Counted from the first letter of the stretch, positions 14,101 through 25,007 are shown. The stretch: 64,000 nt of DNA from Takifugu bimaculatus (GCA_004026145.2 CP034990.1:12087947-12151946), one strand, 5' to 3'. Made by a program: numbers and translations. Notes: generated from the letters alone by a model not told the origin.

Positions 14101-15639
14101 AAAAGTATTATGGGGACTTTCCTCTCCGATAACAGTCCTGAGTGGATGGTGGATGATAATCTTTATTTTTGCATAAACTTTCTTTCTAAATACTATAAAA
14201 CATCTTCCTGATTAAAATATTTCACTGTAGGAGCTGCGCCAGTACCTTTCAGGTTTGGCTGAGCAGTGCAGTGGTGTCCCGGGGGCAGAGAGCCCCCTGG
14301 TGGTCATTCTGGACAACCTACACCACGTCAGCTCACTCGGAGAGATCTTCAACGGCATCTTCAACTGCAGCTACCAACACTGGTTAGTTCAGACTTTACA
14401 GTGGTCATTTAAAATATGTTCTAGTGCCTCGTTTGTTAACAGTTGTTACTCCGACAGTGTTGTTTTGCTGTCCTAAAATCTCATTCAGTGGCTGAAAAAT
14501 CCAGGTTTTTTGTTTTTTCTTATTTGCAGTCCTTACATTATTGGTACTATGAGCCAAGCCACATCATCTGCCCCCAACCTCCAGCTTCACCACAACTTCA
14601 GGTAAACCACCCACCCACTCTCCCTCCTGGAGGAAGTTTGGTTCTGTGGGTGTAGCTGAACTTTTTCCCCCAAACTCTGAATGTACCTGTGTGGTCTGTA
14701 ATCAGGTGGGTGCTGTGTGCCAATCACATGGAGCCAGTGAAAGGCTTCCTCGGCCGCTACCTAAGGAGGAAGCTGATCGAGATGGAGATCAGCAGCAGAA
14801 CTCGCAGCTTGGAGCTAGTTAAGATCATCGACTGGATCCCACGAGTTTGGCACCATCTCAACCGCTTCCTGGAGACACACAGCTCTTCTGATGTCACCAT
14901 CGGTAGGAGGAACTATGCGATTTGTCAGCAGTAACTTTTGGTTTAACGCAGCATCTTACCGGTCTTCTCTGTGGCGCGCAGGACCTCGTCTCTTCCTGTC
15001 CTGTCCCATGGATGTGGAGGGATCCCGGGTTTGGTTCACTGACCTGTGGAACTACTCCATCATACCCTATATGCTTGAGGCTGTACGAGAGGGACTGCAG
15101 GTAGTGTGAATGTGCATTAATCTGCAAATATAACGAGATTCTTTAGTTTCTCGAGTGTATCTGTAATCCTGTCCCTTTCTGTAGCTTTACGGTCGCAGGG
15201 CTGTATGGGAGGACCCTGCTGCCTGGGTGATCGACACTTACCCGTGGTCGGCCAGCCCCGCTCTGACTGAATGGCCCCCACTGCTGCAGCTTCGCCCAGA
15301 AGATGTGGGTTTTGATGGCTACTCTGCCCCACGAGAAGGAGTCAGAAAAGAGCTGCCTCAGAGCGACAGCGACGCAGATCCCCTGGTGAGTAGAAATAAA
15401 TGGCATGGACAGCGGCGGTGGACAACATCAAGTAACCTCTTTCTTAAAGCAACTTCGAGTCAACACACTTAACCTCATACCTTCACCACACTAAGCGCTG
15501 TTTAATCCTACAGATGAACATGCTCATGCGTCTGAAGGAAGCAGCGACATCATCCAGCCCGCAGAGTTACGACAGCGACTCCAATAGCAACAGCCACCAG
15601 GACGACATCCTGGACTCATCGCTGGAGTCGACCTTGTGA
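1..15639 (+). CDS. nav2: Neuron navigator 2, C-terminal part (5' end outside the window)
   Basis: Neuron navigators are large cytoskeleton-associated proteins of developing neurons that act in neurite outgrowth and axon guidance. I see 29 exons: <1-282, 374-1058, 1622-1841, 2675-2949, 3703-3768, 4310-4354, 4824-4978, 5121-5303, 6744-6796, 8245-8268, 8580-8654, 9759-9842, 9921-10044, 10133-10305, 10404-10424, 11357-11365, 12045-12217, 12302-12455, 12700-12886, 12980-13080, 13355-13450, 13549-13726, 13816-14052, 14231-14392, 14530-14601, 14706-14902, 14982-15100, 15185-15385, 15514-15639. All junctions are GT-AG, and phases agree except between exons 23 and 24. The product is about 1,490 residues: Ser-rich disordered repeats (exons 1-9), coiled coil (8580-10044), basic segment RSSFKQAF with SSHSDIEEMTDSSLP (12045), second coiled coil (12302-12760), then the NTPase. 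The C-terminus (DDILDSSLESTL) and the dbx1/htatip2/prmt3 neighbours favour nav2 over nav1 or nav3. The N-terminal calponin-homology domain must lie upstream. Confidence 0.95.
1441..1477 (+). repeat. (TG)n microsatellite
   Basis: TG dinucleotides with one A interruption, in the nav2 intron between the exons ending 1058 and starting 1622. Confidence 0.95.
4050..4062 (-). promoter_or_regulatory. CTCF-like core motif
   Basis: Reverse complement reads CCAGCAGATGGCA, a full match to the CCASYAGRKGGCR core of the CTCF site, in a nav2 intron. Motif match only. Confidence 0.4.
5304..6743 (+). other. nav2 intron, nothing recognised
   Basis: 1.4 kb between the exons ending DGFEE and beginning VHGSSLS. 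I see no repeat, RNA gene or exon in it. Confidence 0.5.
8019..8052 (+). repeat. (AC)n microsatellite
   Basis: Seventeen perfect AC units in the nav2 intron upstream of the 24-nt exon at 8245. Confidence 0.95.
8655..9758 (+). other. nav2 intron with a short hairpin
   Basis: 1.1 kb intron. The only notable items are a G10 run at 8824-8833 and a perfect 8-bp stem (AAAACCCC/GGGGTTTT, loop TTT) at 9038-9056. No exon or RNA gene is supported. Confidence 0.5.
10404..10424 (+). CDS. nav2: Candidate 21-nt alternative exon of nav2 (ASFTGDK)
   Basis: A 21-base, phase-0 segment encoding ASFTGDK sits between a good acceptor (TTCTCTTCTTCAG) and a GTGAAT donor, about 100 bp after the exon ending in NKKNW. 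Including or skipping it keeps the frame with the following LRSSFKQ exon. I do not remember this peptide in mammalian NAV2, so it may be an optional exon or a chance pair of splice sites. The acceptor is strong, the donor moderate. Confidence 0.45.
11077..11103 (+). repeat. (TG)n microsatellite
   Basis: About 13 TG units, about 250 bp upstream of the nav2 9-nt microexon. Confidence 0.95.
11357..11365 (+). CDS. nav2: 9-nt microexon of nav2 (Val-Tyr-Glu)
   Basis: Nine bases, GTCTATGAG, lie between a pyrimidine-rich acceptor ending TGCAG and a consensus GTAAGA donor, in phase 0 between the ..KKNW exon and the LRSSFKQ exon. Inclusion gives NW-VYE-LRSSF. Other navigators carry a similar V-x-E tripeptide before LRSSF (from memory). 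The TGC directly at the acceptor resembles the UGC signal used by SRRM4-dependent neuronal microexons. It is probably spliced in mainly in neurons. Confidence 0.7.
13355..15385 (+). CDS. nav2: AAA-type NTPase module of nav2 (exons 21-28)
   Basis: These exons encode the C-terminal nucleotide-binding module. Landmarks: HFLIGCIGVSGKTKWDVLDG (13370-13430), the Walker A loop GPSGTGKT with its lysine and threonine in the 13816-14052 exon, the Walker-B-like LVVILDNLHHVSSLGEIFNG in the 14231-14392 exon, then IIGTMSQATSS, RWVLCANHMEPVKGFLGR, and the conserved tail exon with EWPPLLQLRPEDVGFDGYS. All of these are well conserved with the family as I remember it. The only oddity is the junction between 14052 and 14231: the first exon ends in phase 1 (codon start G), but the next needs phase 0 to read ELRQYLSGLAEQC. 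As written this gives an early stop; see findings. Confidence 0.9.
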
Positions 15640-17765
15640 TGACACAAAAACCGAGCACAAGTTTTGTTTTGTTTTTTTCCTCATACAAAACTGTTCAGGC
15701 TGTGAGAACGAGTATGATTTCATGCCACAAAATCCAGCCACCTTAACTTTGGGTGCGGGTAACCCAAATATTTAAACAAGAAAGAACAGGCAACACAGGT
15801 TTCTACTGCACTGCGCTGTGTTGTGTTTTTATTTGTTTTACTCACCACTGTGGCCCATAGTTCCTCTGTCAGGAATAGACAGAATAAAAGCACACTGCCT
15901 GTTAGTCATCTGAGGTGTCTTCATTGCGTCATCACCATGTGATCACCAAGAGTACTCCGCTGACCTGGAGGGACGCATCCTCAGGCAAGAGTCACTAACG
16001 CTGGTGGGGATCAGCTGTAGTGCATCCGAACTGCCTGAAGGTGGCGATACAGTATCAGTGGGCACAGATGAGCCGCTTTGTGCTCGAGACGTGAAGGATG
16101 GAGGATCAACTCAAGCCTGAGGGAATATTACTCATGTGCTGATACCTTCAAGAACGTGCATTTGTCAACATCCATGATGGTCAAAATTTAAAACCACTCC
16201 AACTGTTTCATCAAGACAAATCACAGGCATTTTTCCCATCGTTGTGCTTTCCTGAAGTTAATCAATAGATTTGTGTTTGAATATGAGCTGTTACTCACAG
16301 TTTACCCACAGATTGTGCCAGATATTCATATCATAACATAACCAGTGCTCAGTCTGACCTGGTGGCTTTGAGGCTCACTGTTGTGAAACTGGTTTTCATC
16401 CAGACTCGAGTTCCTTTAAATTCAAACATTTCACTGAAGAAACAACACACAGACCTGGAAACACTGTCTGATATGAGAAAATGATTAAGACCACTGGGTC
16501 TTTAACACTCGCATGTTTAGATTTCTCCTTTCAATGTTGATTATATTAATTATATCATTTCATAGTGATACGTTTGCATTTCATACTTTGTCAGCAAATA
16601 ACCTCCGTGATCTCCATACACATTGGCTCAAACAGGCTTTTGTAGCACAAATATTGGTGCTGGACTGTTTTTTACAATCAATGCCTTACTCTTTTCTGTG
16701 CATTAGCCATTTCTGTACTCTTCTAGATGGCTGTAAAGTGAATAGGGCTCAAAGTCGACCCTCCTGGAGGAGTGGCGTCGACCTCTCGTCATATCAAACA
16801 CTAAAGCTGTGGCTTTGAGACGTGAATGAGAAGCAGGACTTTGGGTGTCAGAGTAAATATGAACGCATGTATGGCTCATCAGTGTAAATATTTGGGCTGC
16901 CGGCATGAAAGAATCCATAAATGTTTTCATGTTTGAATCGAGAATGTTTCGGGTTGACTGGATGACGAAAGTTTAGGAAGATTTTATACATCGTCCTCTG
17001 CAGTCACCATATTTGTAGTCTGGCTTTATCATCTGATTTGTGATGAACTGTCAATTATGCTCAAATCATTTTAACTAATGTAAATGCTGCTTTGTTTATA
17101 GTGACAAAATCAAAGTTAAGAAAATATAAAGGTCTTTGTGGGTGAATGGTCATGTCAGCAGTTTGACATCTTTTCTTTTTAAAGCCGTTTTAAAAAAGCT
17201 TTATTTTTTTCCTTAAGTCTCATCCCCCCAGCCAGCCGGGGTCATGAAACATTGTTTTTGTTACCGATCCTATGCAAGATGTCCCAACAGAAGCCCAAAG
17301 CTGACTGTGCTTTTGCCCCCCCCAGAGATTTTTTAGCACTGCCGATACAGCAAGAACAGACCTGAGATGTTTGTAACCATATTTATGGAAGTCCTCCTGC
17401 TATGTTCCCTGTAAGCACAAAACGAGACCATCATGCGTGTAACACCCGTTAGGAGGTGTAGCTATCGAAGCATTTGACCGTTCCATTTATTACACACTAC
17501 GAATGTTTAGCCTTCTTTGATATGTAAATTTTATATGTAACATAACTTTGTAAATAGTTGATTATCTTGCATTTTGATGACTTTTTTTCTAGACTATTTG
17601 TAACAGTACTTGAAAAAGGAGTATTTTGTGTACAGTCTCTTTACATCAGAGCGGATTGGTGCTCTTTGTCTTTACTGGTCTGTCTAGGACTTTGGGGGAT
17701 TAAATCTATCACTGTATTAGTCTTAAATTATTGTGATTCAATAAATTTATTATTTATGATCTAAG
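15640..17765 (+). other. nav2: nav2 3' untranslated region
   Basis: No coding sequence is seen from the nav2 stop (15637-15639) to the last poly(A) signal. A proximal AATAAA is at 15893-15898 and a distal AATAAA at 17740-17745, so a short (about 0.3 kb) and a long (about 2.1 kb) 3'UTR are both possible. The long form carries two Pumilio-type TGTAAATA elements (16883-16890 and 17549-17556) and is T-rich near its end. The extent is inferred from the poly(A) signals only. Confidence 0.7.
17740..17745 (+). terminator. Distal poly(A) signal of nav2
   Basis: AATAAA in an AT-rich context, followed by TTTATTATTTATGATC, then by a T/G-rich stretch. It is the last + strand poly(A) signal before dbx1 begins on the other strand. 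A second AATAAA at 15893-15898 could make a short isoform. Confidence 0.6.
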
Positions 17766-17814
17766 TGATGTTGAGGTTTCATCAAAACTGCAGATGTCTG
17801 AAATGCTTTACAGT

Positions 17815-17820
17815 TTTATT
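17815..17820 (-). terminator. Poly(A) signal of dbx1
   Basis: TTTATT on the + strand, i.e. AATAAA on the minus strand, about 410 bp past the dbx1 stop codon (18227-18229). The implied dbx1 3'UTR (about 17800-18226) holds several AT-rich runs. With nav2 ending near 17760 the two convergent transcripts stop almost back to back. Confidence 0.6.
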
Positions 17821-18226
17821 TGGCATTTTGATACAAACGGGTGTGAAATTAACATATATACAGCACATAATACAACATACTTATTAAACAAATCCATATA
17901 AATTATTAACGAAATAGCTACATTTTCCATAAACAACTCTATTAATGGTCAAGGTAAAAGAAAGTCAATATTCTTGGCATAAAATTTCCATACAAAATTG
18001 TACAAAATCGAGTACAATCGACCAAAGCTGTGCAAAACAGCAAAGTGTGTCAGAAAGTCTGTACAGTGCGCATGCGCCGATGAATCGACCAACGTTATCG
18101 GAACCTTTTTCTTTGAGTCACGGACGTTTGTGGGGGGTTTGTTCCAGCGTGGCAGCTTCTGGCTAATTTGTTCACAGCTTTATGAAATCGAACACTGAGG
18201 GTAATCTCTGCAGGTGTTTTAATACG

Positions 18227-20828
18227 TTATGAAACCGTTATTTCTTCCTCGTCTGACTCTGAGAAGTCCGAGTGTTTACTGGAGAGAGACGGAGAAGAGA
18301 TGATGGACCCCGCCACCCTGGAGCGCTCTCTTCTAAACACATCTTCCTCGTCGTCCTCTTCGTCAGCGGAACTCTTCTTGCCGACGTCACTCAGGTCTGG
18401 ATGCGGATTGGCTTTGGTGGGGAGCGTCTGTTCGCGGCAGCCCCCTGACGACAGCAGCTCGCGCTCCTTGGAATTCCTCCACTTCATTCGGCGGTTCTGG
18501 AACCAGATTTTCACCTGAATAGCAGAAGAAGAATGTCGGCGTTGAGCGGATCAGGAAAGCAGAAAATGCGTCCTTACGCACAAATTACGCACGAGAATCG
18601 AAGCGTCTGAAGTAGGTGCGCACTCTTACCTGAGAGTCTTTCAGGCCGAGTTTAGAGGCCAGTTTCTTTCTGTCGGGTTTGCTAATGTATTTCTGTTTCT
18701 GGAACATTTTCTCCAAAGCTTTGCGCTGCACGTCGGAAAACACCGCCCTCCTCAGCATCCCTCGGCGGGGCTTCCCTCTGGCGGCCAGGGGCCATGAAAA
18801 AGTTCCGGGGATGGGAACCACAGATGATGACTGCTGCCAAATAAACAGAAGAGTGGTTGTTTTAGATTTAAGTAATAAAAAATCTTAACATTAAACGGCA
18901 GAAAAATTGCTTGTTAATCTTTATTTTCGTGAAAACTGAGCGCGGAATGAGCGAAGTGAAATGAGACCATTTCTTTTGCAGGCTTCAGGCAGTTAGTGTT
19001 GGAAGTTTTCCCTTTCTGGAACTGTGCAATACGTCTCCGTTTTGAGTGAAATGGCACGAGGTGACTAATTAGCACATTGGCCGGTCCCCAGGCGCATTGG
19101 TATGGTAAAGAGGAGGCATATCCTTTAAGGAACCCGGTGAGGGCGGATAGAGGAGTTAATAAAGCGTGAACGGTAATTGTGTAGTAATGAACTAACGCAG
19201 AAAAGACTCTGGACAGGCGGCGAAGGCCATATATTATCGCAACAAAAGGAGATTTACACTTTCAAACTAAACACAACTGCATACCAGAATACTGATGCTC
19301 GGTGGGGGTAGTGAAGGGTTGGAGGATTTTTTTTTTTCTTCGTGCCTTCAAATCATTTTCATTAAATGAACACGAAAAGCTATTCAGGACATTGGAGTTG
19401 TTTTGTTGAGGCATTCAGCTGAGCCCATGAAAAGGCTCCTCCATTATGATTTGCCTGAATGAAAGCGCGGACTAGCGACTTTATAGACTTTTCTAAGAGA
19501 TTATTCTTTATATCAACTCGTTGATTGGCCCGCTTGAAGAATAGAGGAACGTTTAGGGCACAGAGAGAGTGAGGATTTGAGGTCAGTGCCATCGGATCCT
19601 CTCATCCGTGCAGGACGAAGGGGTAAACCTTCCCCCAGCAGAGATTTTTGGTACACTCGGACTTTTGTCAACTCGGGCCACTTTACCTCTCTACGCTGAT
19701 GCCACCGGACGCCCCCTGACTGTAGCTGCCCCGCGGCCGCAGCAGAATCAGGAACAACGACGCTCTATGTGGTCTTGTGAGAATATTGAAAACACTCAAT
19801 AGCGCCTAATAGGGAAATTAGTGCATGACTGGTTCACGCCTTTGCCCCCACCCTGGTAAAAGTCAGTCTCCAGGGTATGTGGGTGGTTCGCCCGGTGGGA
19901 GCTGACCAAATTGGTCACGGTTCTGAAAGCTTTGTTGACCGCCGTAGCGGCCCAGTGGCCCCCCGGACGCTGTGGGAAAACGCGGTTCGAGGGAAATGCC
20001 AAAACGCCCCCCAATGGGAAGCATGGGAGAACACAACTGGCCAACCCGCCTCAAATTTAGAGCGTGACGATTTGGGATAATTGGTTAATTAGGGGGTGGG
20101 TGGGTCCGGGCAGGGCCCAGAGCCAACGGGTCCCCATTAATAAGACAGTGATTTCTTCTTTTCTAGTAAAAAAAAAAATCTATGACGGGGTGAGAGTGTT
20201 TTACATTTAAATGCAATTAGCTGAAACATCCTTCTAAAGACTGCAGAGATGTAGCCAAAAAGGCTGAAGGGACTCCTACCTGGTAAATAAGGCGTCCTGA
20301 AGATGGGGTGAAAGTTTCCGTCAAAGCAGGGGATGGGGATGGTCTTTGAGTGCAGGCTGTGGATTACAGGCGGTGCACAAGTCGCTGCAAAACAACACAA
20401 ATGTTAAAACAAAACGCACGGGACGAGGACAAAAAGAGGTATCAAATAAGTGAATTTAAAGAGAGGACCACATGTCTGAACTCACCGCTCTTTGGTGACG
20501 GTGCGAGGATGGCGCTCACGCCAAACTTGAGAAAAGTTGGATCCTTGCTGCTCGGTAGTGACGTTTTAGGTGAGCACGAATCGTGCGTCATCGCGTTCGC
20601 GCCGCTGAAGGACACTGTGTTAGTGGCTGTCGGAAGTGAGGCGCTCGTCGTTGGGACAGTCCGGTTTATGAAGGCGGCGGGGCGGCTTATCCGCAGCAGG
20701 TCCTCCACTAGGAAGCTGGAATGCGTTGGGAAGACGGACGGCAGCGTGTGCTGGAGCGGCAAAGCGGCGGCGGGCCGGTAAAGCCCCGGGTAGAGGGCAG
20801 GAGGCGCGATAACACTTGGGATCATCAT
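18227..20828 (-). CDS. dbx1: Developing brain homeobox protein 1
   Basis: Homeodomain transcription factor that, in other vertebrates, patterns ventral-intermediate neural-tube progenitors (p0/V0 interneurons), acting mainly as a repressor in the nucleus. Four coding exons on the minus strand: 20828-20486, 20384-20280, 18833-18630, 18514-18227; about 312 residues against about 340 in human. Exon 1 starts MMIPSVIAPPALYPGLYRP and holds the DBX motif SSFLVEDLLRISRP, which looks like an eh1 Groucho-binding site, then DPTFLKFGVSAILAPSP. Exon 3 gives VVPIPGTFSWPLAARGKPRR and most of the homeodomain; exon 4 gives helix 3 (VKIWFQNRRMKWRNSKE), a Ser/acid-rich tail and the DBX end EEEITVS. I chose the start at 20828 because it matches the family N-terminus and follows the promoter by about 90 bp. 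Oddity: exon 2 ends in phase 1 but exon 3 reads in phase 0 after its AG, a one-base conflict. I cannot decide between the fish a and b copies. Confidence 0.93.
18834..20279 (-). other. dbx1 intron 2, with some enhancer-like sequence
   Basis: The largest dbx1 intron (1.45 kb). It contains high-complexity stretches with homeodomain cores (GACTAATTAGCAC near 19061) and blocks at 19060-19260 and 19860-20110 without repeats. No RNA gene or second reading frame is supported. It may hold local regulatory sites, but I have no conservation data. Confidence 0.35.
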
Positions 20829-20946
20829 GGTCCCGTGTAGAAATTTATCAAGTGTGAAATCTGAGATACTCCGTGTGACAGTCTGGAGAGAATCACTCGT
20901 GCGATGGCAGCTCACTCCTCTGGTTCGTTCACTCTGGGGAGAGTAG

Positions 20947-20953
20947 TTTTATA
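20947..20953 (-). promoter_or_regulatory. TATA box of dbx1
   Basis: TTTTATA on the + strand reads TATAAAA on the minus strand, about 120 bp upstream of the dbx1 ATG. Transcription would start near 20920 and leave a 5'UTR of about 90 bp without an intron. Confidence 0.65.
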
Positions 20954-21061
20954 GCCGCCTGCCCCCCCACGGACTTCAGCTCAGTGCTGACAGCTTCAAC
21001 AATAGGGCTCAACAAAGTTCTCCACATGGGTCGCTTTCATGCCACATCCCCCGGGCCGCTG

Positions 21062-21066
21062 ATTGG
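21062..21066 (-). promoter_or_regulatory. CCAAT box upstream of dbx1
   Basis: ATTGG on the + strand gives CCAAT on the minus strand, in the context CGGGCCAATCAGCGG, typical of NF-Y sites. It lies about 110 bp upstream of the TATA box and close to the GC-rich CCCGGGCCGC. Confidence 0.5.
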
Positions 21067-24000
21067 CCCGAGGACGCAATTTATGATTGCATTAGACTTC
21101 ATAAGCAAGCAACACACCATGTCCCCCACAAAAGAGCCCCAGTCATCAATTTTGCATGTTGACCACTTTCTTTTCAATTTGTTTTGTTTGGCAGAGGCAA
21201 CCGGCCTAATTAAAGAGCAATCTTTACAGATTCACTCATTAAAAGGAGGGCTTTTAATGAGTACTCTTAAAGAAGAAACATTATTCTTATCCATTCAGGG
21301 AGTCTTTCTGTTGGGATATAAAAAAAATACGCTCGTTAAAATGCTAAATTATTCTTTTATTCCTTTTCAGGGATGCAAACATAAGTACCGATTGATAAAA
21401 TAGACCAAACGTTCCACTCTTAATATAAGACTCTTGTCTGAGAAAAATCTGAAATGTGGCCAAATTGCTCGAGTCATTTTCAACACATTTATACTTAATT
21501 GCAACTTTTCTACACTTGCAGACGCTGCGCAGGATCTCAAATGTAAATCAGTTTAAGGGTTTCATTGGATTCTCAACACTCAATCTGGCCCTCGTCATGG
21601 AATTATGTCTTAAACGGATTTCTGCTATCAAAACGCTTTAACAGATGTGTTAAATATCACTCTTTTTCTGCACAGGCTTCATTCAGAGCGCGGAACGGCG
21701 GCTCAGTGCGCACAGGAGAAGTGTGCGGCCTGAGCCGTGCGCCCGTGATCCTGTTAACCATGAACTAACTGTCACCCTCAGCTGCGGAGGAGGCGCCCCC
21801 CTCGGCCTTTCTCTCCTCCACTCACTCGCCTCCGAAAAGCCCAGAGGAATAAAAAAAGCTTTATTTCTAAAGGCGGTTTTGTTCTGCTATTTTAACCGGC
21901 TGAATAAAAGTGCATCTGTGATTTGATTTAAAACGCATTCATATGAGCGGACACCGAGACCCCAAATAAAACTCTTATTAAAGCGACTTGGAGCCTGGTA
22001 GTCGTGTTCTGTCAGCTTTGCCCATAAAAACCCGTTAAAGCAGCGCGATCAGGCGAAAGCTCTGCGAACAGAAAGGATAAAACCTAATTATCCTTAGTTC
22101 GATTAAGAGCCCAGATTAGTTATTTTTGGCTGCATTTAGGTCACCGATGGAGGAATCTTTATAATGTTTTCATTTGTTTTTTTGTTTTTTTTTCTCCTGT
22201 TGGCCCTTTTCATGTCTCTCTTAAAAACAAAAATAATAATCCTAATGTTAATAGGTTGAGGCCTTTACGTTAAAATTGTTTATTAAATACAAAGGATACG
22301 TAGAAAACCAACGCCGTTACTTATTTAAGGTTGTTCGTGTTTGGTTTTTTTAAATTAAGACCAACTTTTCTATAGACAAACAAACCTGTTTAAGGCACCC
22401 AGCCGGTCCACATTAACCAGTCGACTTTATTCATTTGTGCACGAAGTGAACCAGTCAGTCAGTTTGCATCGTTCAGGATTATCTCAGTAATGACAAGTGC
22501 TTCGACATCCATTTAATATCAACCGGCCACAATCCGATAATTAGAAGGGAACGCCTCCGTGAAATGATCCTTTGGAGGCAGCCAGCACTATCAGAGGTGC
22601 GTCTGGCCCGTCCGCGCACGACGCACAAACAAGGCGTTGACGCATGAGGCGCTCCTTCACAGCGCAGCTACACCTCCAGCCAGCGACGAGACCTTCAAAG
22701 CTTTTTTAAGCTTTTTTATGAGCCCCGTACTCCTTTAACTTGGCTGCCCGAAATCCTCCTTTTGTGCGCGGTAAGCAGATGGTTAGCAGGAAGCATGGGC
22801 TGCTCTGGCTGACCGAGACTAATTTCTACGAGCTTTGCAAGCTTTCCACGTCCCCCTGCTCCTTTACCAGGCCCAGATTTTAAAAAAGAAAGAGAAAACA
22901 GCTGCCCGTGGCCGAATTAAAAGCCATTAAAAGCACATCTCTGAAATATTACCAGCGCCGACACCCACCCTCTCCTACAGCCCAGAAATAGCTGCAAACT
23001 ATTAAATATCAGGTTAAAGTTCACACGATGATCATTTCATTCACGGTCCGTCTTTTGAATTCTGGATTTATTAAGCGCTTTTATAGCGCGAGCCACAGTT
23101 TTGCAGTATTCATAACTAATCTTTCAACCACTCCATAGGGAATTCCTGATGCTTATCGCTCTAATATTAATTATTTCATGTAATCCAGAATCATTGCATC
23201 AATTACGCAACTTTTTAAATTAATTTAGAATTTTCTAGACGCCTGCGCAGTTTTCCGGCTGAATTTAAGAATTTAACCATTGTCTTGGCTCTCTTTCTGC
23301 CTCGTTAAGTGAAAGGGGCTGAGTAAATATGTTACCCATGCATGAGAGGCTCTGTATGGACCCTCCCATTGTGCTGCGGGTCCGACAGGTGGTTAACTGT
23401 TTATTATTCCCTCATTATTTATCGGTGGCGAGGACGCGCTGCGGAAAAGGGAACTCCCCGTCTTTTCACTTAACTGCGGATGAACAGATTGTGCTGACTG
23501 GTTGCAGCCTCGTGTATGTGACACTGGTCACCAGTCCATCCATCTCAGCTGTGGCCAGTTCAATCTGGATTTTGGTGAAAGACACGCGTAATTTCTGTTA
23601 ACACGTCCCACCCGTCGAGTTAACCGAGTTAACAAGATTTTTTCCAAGTTCAAACTGGTTTTCTCGAAGATTCTTTCCAACTGGTTTGACGAGCAAGAAA
23701 GTATTCCATTTTCTTCAAAATTTTGCATGTTACACTTATTTTACTTACCGTATATGTTTCAAATTTTAACCAAGCCAAATATAAGCCAAAAAGGAGCGAA
23801 TGCTGAACAAGATATCTGTCAATATTCTTATTTCTAAATACTTTTGCAGTTTAGACTTTAATCTCCAAGCAGTAAATTTAAGGCCTCCTATTCATGCCAT
23901 GGGACGTTAAACAAACATCTATATTGGTTCGGTTTGTGACTGGGCTTCACCTCTGCATCAGCTCCCACTCGGGGTGTTTTGGCCGTGGTTTCACCTCCAC

Positions 24001-24350
24001 TCACCACTGCCAACAAAGGTCCCAGCAGCATCTGGCGCCGGCAGTGCAGAAGCTCCACTCAACACTGAGCGAATTAGCGATGCCCCGAGATTCAGAAGCG
24101 CAGTGACAAGCATTAAATCGATATTAACTTTGTATTAAACATGGGCCCCTCCCTCGTGCACAAATGGACTGCGGCCGTATCGGTGCACAAAGCGCTCTGT
24201 CTGAACTCTGGCTGCACCTGTTCACTCTCACTCGGCCATGGGAGTTCAACTTCTTAGTTTCACCCCAGGCTCTGCTTTTATCTCTGCTTCACCCCACACT
24301 GAAGTCTTTGAGTAGAGCCTTTGTAACTGTCTCTTCTTCACCCCCACATT
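21067..24350. other. Proximal upstream region of dbx1: enhancer-like, no gene
   Basis: No coding exon or RNA gene is recognisable. The sequence is repeat-poor and full of TAAT/ATTA homeodomain cores, for example CCTAATTAAAGAGC near 21208, AAAAGGAGGGCTTTTAATG near 21241, and the 22.95-23.26 kb block. This is what the flank of a developmental transcription factor gene usually looks like. Function is inferred from composition and position only. Confidence 0.4.
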
Positions 24351-24972
24351 AATTCAATGAGCGGCAACAACAAGAACCAGGATTTCATGTTTACTTTTTC
24401 CAAACAAGCACACGTCTCCAGAGATCCACAGAGAATTTTGCAGCAGAATCCTTCTCTTAAGACAATCGTCTCCCCTTTTTCTGCTGTTCATTTATTAGCA
24501 GTTGTCAGTGTAGATGTTGAGTGGGCTCCTAATCCTCTTAAAGTGCATGTTGGTACAGTCTGCATATCATTTTCTCATCTTGGAGAAAGGCCACAGCCCT
24601 TTCTATTCACAGGGATTCCTTGTCCTCTTTCAGTGCAGCCACAGCCAAAGGCATTAGCATAATCTGACAACCAATACTATTGTCCATGACCTTGTATGCA
24701 AAGTTAATTGCTCATTAATACCAGACAAAACAGAGGGGTGCAGAGGAAGCACAGTGGCCATCTAAATCCTTGTTTAAGATGGTAGCGGCAGGCAGGTGGA
24801 ACATCCTCCGCCCCACCAATAAACTACCTGAAAGCATTTAAGTCAATTCAAAAATGCACATTTAAATTATTTTTAAAAAATGCATCTGATGCTCACAAAT
24901 ACCAAGACTCAGACTAGTCACCATTGCACCAAAATCTAGTTTTACCAATAAACTGTCTGATATTACAACAAT

Positions 24973-24975
<3 letters not shown>

Positions 24976-25006
<31 letters not shown>
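24976..25006 (+). repeat. (CA)n microsatellite
   Basis: Uninterrupted CA dinucleotides, about 15 units, in the dbx1 upstream desert. Confidence 0.95.

Positions 25007-25007
<1 letters not shown>

Noticed and set aside
20350..20781. 143-codon open frame on the + strand
   Set aside because: It is antisense to dbx1 exons 1 and 2, whose protein matches the family; the + frame is a shadow.
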